Shown here piece after piece: positions 32,940-33,922 of a DNA stretch of 33,922 bases. Source of the DNA: Acidobacteriota bacterium (GTDB lineage Bacteria; Acidobacteriota; Vicinamibacteria; Vicinamibacterales; UBA8438); assembly GCA_011523485.1 (NCBI GenBank), contig WTGR01000682.1:1-33922 (forward strand), read 5' to 3'. A program made the translations under genes and the position numbers. Numbering within the stretch: position 1 is the first letter of the stretch; each line of letters begins with the position of its first letter. The notes below the pieces were generated by a model. That model saw only the letters and a list, made by a program, of their open reading frames with translations, was not told where the DNA came from and searched no databases.

Positions 32940-33130
32940 GTCCCCTCTTCCGCTGCATGCCCGAAGAACGAAGCGGTCGCTCGCGACGAACGTCAGCAGC
33001 AAGCACGTCGCGATAGCCATCAGGTTTGCGATGGCGTAGTGAATGCCCAGAGTGCGCACGTAGAGCGCCGTAAGAGCGACGTTGCTCGATATCGAGAGGG
33101 CGCCGGTCACCAGGTTGAACCACGGTCTCG
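32940..33130 (-). pseudogene. GtrA-like membrane protein, C-terminal fragment
   Basis: The frame reads WFNLVTGALSISSNVALTAL, then IHYAIANLMAIATCLLLTFV and ASDRFVL, the last two membrane helices and SDR-F ending typical of GtrA-family proteins (polyprenyl-sugar related membrane proteins). The N-terminal half is missing, replaced at about 33130-33160 by sequence belonging to a helicase-like fragment on the opposite strand. There is no stop between it and the signal-peptide gene downstream. Confidence 0.55.
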
Positions 33131-33149
33131 CCGTGCCCGGGGGCACGGA

Positions 33150-33904
33150 CTCCATCCCGGCCGGCGGGCTGGTACGGCTGAGCGACGCCACGTACCGCGA
33201 CCGGCGGGCGGGCGACGACGGCGTCGGCCGGGATGCGGCGAGCGCGCTGCTCAAGGTGGCCGAACACGTCGGGCCCGACGCGATGAGCCAGATCTTTCCC
33301 GAGCTGGCCGCCGCGACGGCGGCTGTCGGTCGGCTGCGGGACGGCGAGTTGCCGGAAGGGTTCGCCGATTTCGACCGCGTCGTGGTCGGCGAGGTCCAGG
33401 ACCTGACGCTGCTGGAGACCGCCGTGGTCGTCGAGTTGTGCCTGGCGATCGCGCGCCGGCAGGGGCATGCGCCGTGGCTGCTGCTCGCGACGACGGACAG
33501 ACCGTGCGTCCGTCGGGTTTCGACTGGGGCGTGTTGAACGACCTGCTGGCCGCGCGCCTCGACACGCCGCGCCGGTTCCACCTCGAAGACAACCTGCGCT
33601 GCCCGAGCCGCATCGCCGCGGTCATCGAACGCGCGTCGCAGTGGTACGTGCACCTCGACAAGTCGCGGCGCCCGACCAAGCAACGTCATCAGCAGGGGGC
33701 CAGCACGTCGACGCGCACCTGCTTCACGTAGTGGCCGACGTACCGACGGCCGTCGGGCTGCGCGAGCGGCTCGACGAGGTCGAGGGGCTGGTGGTGATCA
33801 CGGTCGCCGACGAGAAACCGGTCTGGGTGCCCGAGCGGCTGCGCGACATGGTGCTGACCCCGGCCGACGCGTGTCAGGGAGCACGAAGAAGTGATCGAAT
33901 CTGA
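33150..33904 (+). pseudogene. UvrD/Rep-like helicase fragment with two frameshifts, cut at both ends
   Basis: Sense runs through three frames. Frame 1 (to about 33488) has FADFDRVVVGEVQDLTLLE, like the Walker B region of UvrD-type helicases. Frame 2 (about 33490-33690) has DDGQTVRPSGFDWGVLNDLL and LEDNLRCPSRIAAVIERA, like the next helicase motifs. Frame 3 (about 33700-33890) has HLLHVVADVPTAVGLRERLD and DMVLTPADA. The second switch is at a five-G run (33695-33699). No N-terminal ATP-binding motif is present. It is a decayed remnant unless homopolymer errors explain the shifts. Confidence 0.55.
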
Positions 33905-33922
33905 AGCCGGGTCGCTTCGGAC

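Overview
The window is high-GC DNA from a Gram-negative bacterium with an outer membrane: it carries a surface autotransporter, an OmpA-like beta barrel, a lipoprotein and an HlyD-type periplasmic adaptor. The ECF sigma factor next to a large membrane Ser/Thr kinase, the NHLM-type peptide exporter, the M4 peptidases and the Calx-beta autotransporter together suggest Acidobacteriota (Vicinamibacterales-like). This is a guess from gene content; no rRNA or tRNA is present to fix it.

Layout. 1-49 is the outer end of an IS21-like element. 274-6032 (minus) is a regulatory block: ECF sigma factor, membrane Ser/Thr kinase, then a histidine kinase fused to a response regulator with an OmpR-type DNA-binding domain. 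6033-8094 (plus) holds peptide precursor 1 and its HlyD adaptor. 8182-14212 (minus) holds an M4 peptidase, a lipoprotein, a small membrane protein and a second type of secreted zinc peptidase followed by a broken Ig-like tail. 14702-20152 (plus) holds peptide precursor 2, a 3' remnant of a second hlyD, the C39 peptidase/ABC exporter and the second NHLM ABC transporter. An OmpA-like protein, an NCS2 permease with an ATPase-like tail, a second M4 peptidase and a Calx-beta autotransporter follow. From about 31.6 kb to the end the DNA is decayed: gene fragments, frameshifts and a chimeric junction.

The main system is a peptide-export locus. Two short precursors share a double-glycine leader (core motif ETL.TIVGGATD) followed by a proline-rich segment with one cysteine; one has eight prolines in a row. 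They sit with a complete NHLM export set (HlyD, C39 peptidase-ABC, second ABC), but no RiPP-modifying enzyme (LanM, YcaO, radical SAM, nitrile-hydratase-like) is visible. The locus looks like a duplicated precursor-hlyD unit in which the second hlyD was deleted except for its last 30 or so codons.

The precursors and several neighbours share one promoter architecture: 11-bp-phased TTCAC/TTCAT repeats ending about 10 bp before a TAnnnT -10 element. I found seven copies, facing both precursors, the zinc peptidase, the small membrane protein, a two-gene cassette at 31 kb and a region cut by the IS21 end. This is the layout expected for a PhoB/OmpR-type activator, and the response-regulator output domain encoded at 274-2622 is the obvious candidate. 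The window may therefore hold a co-regulated secretion programme of proline-rich peptides and extracellular peptidases.
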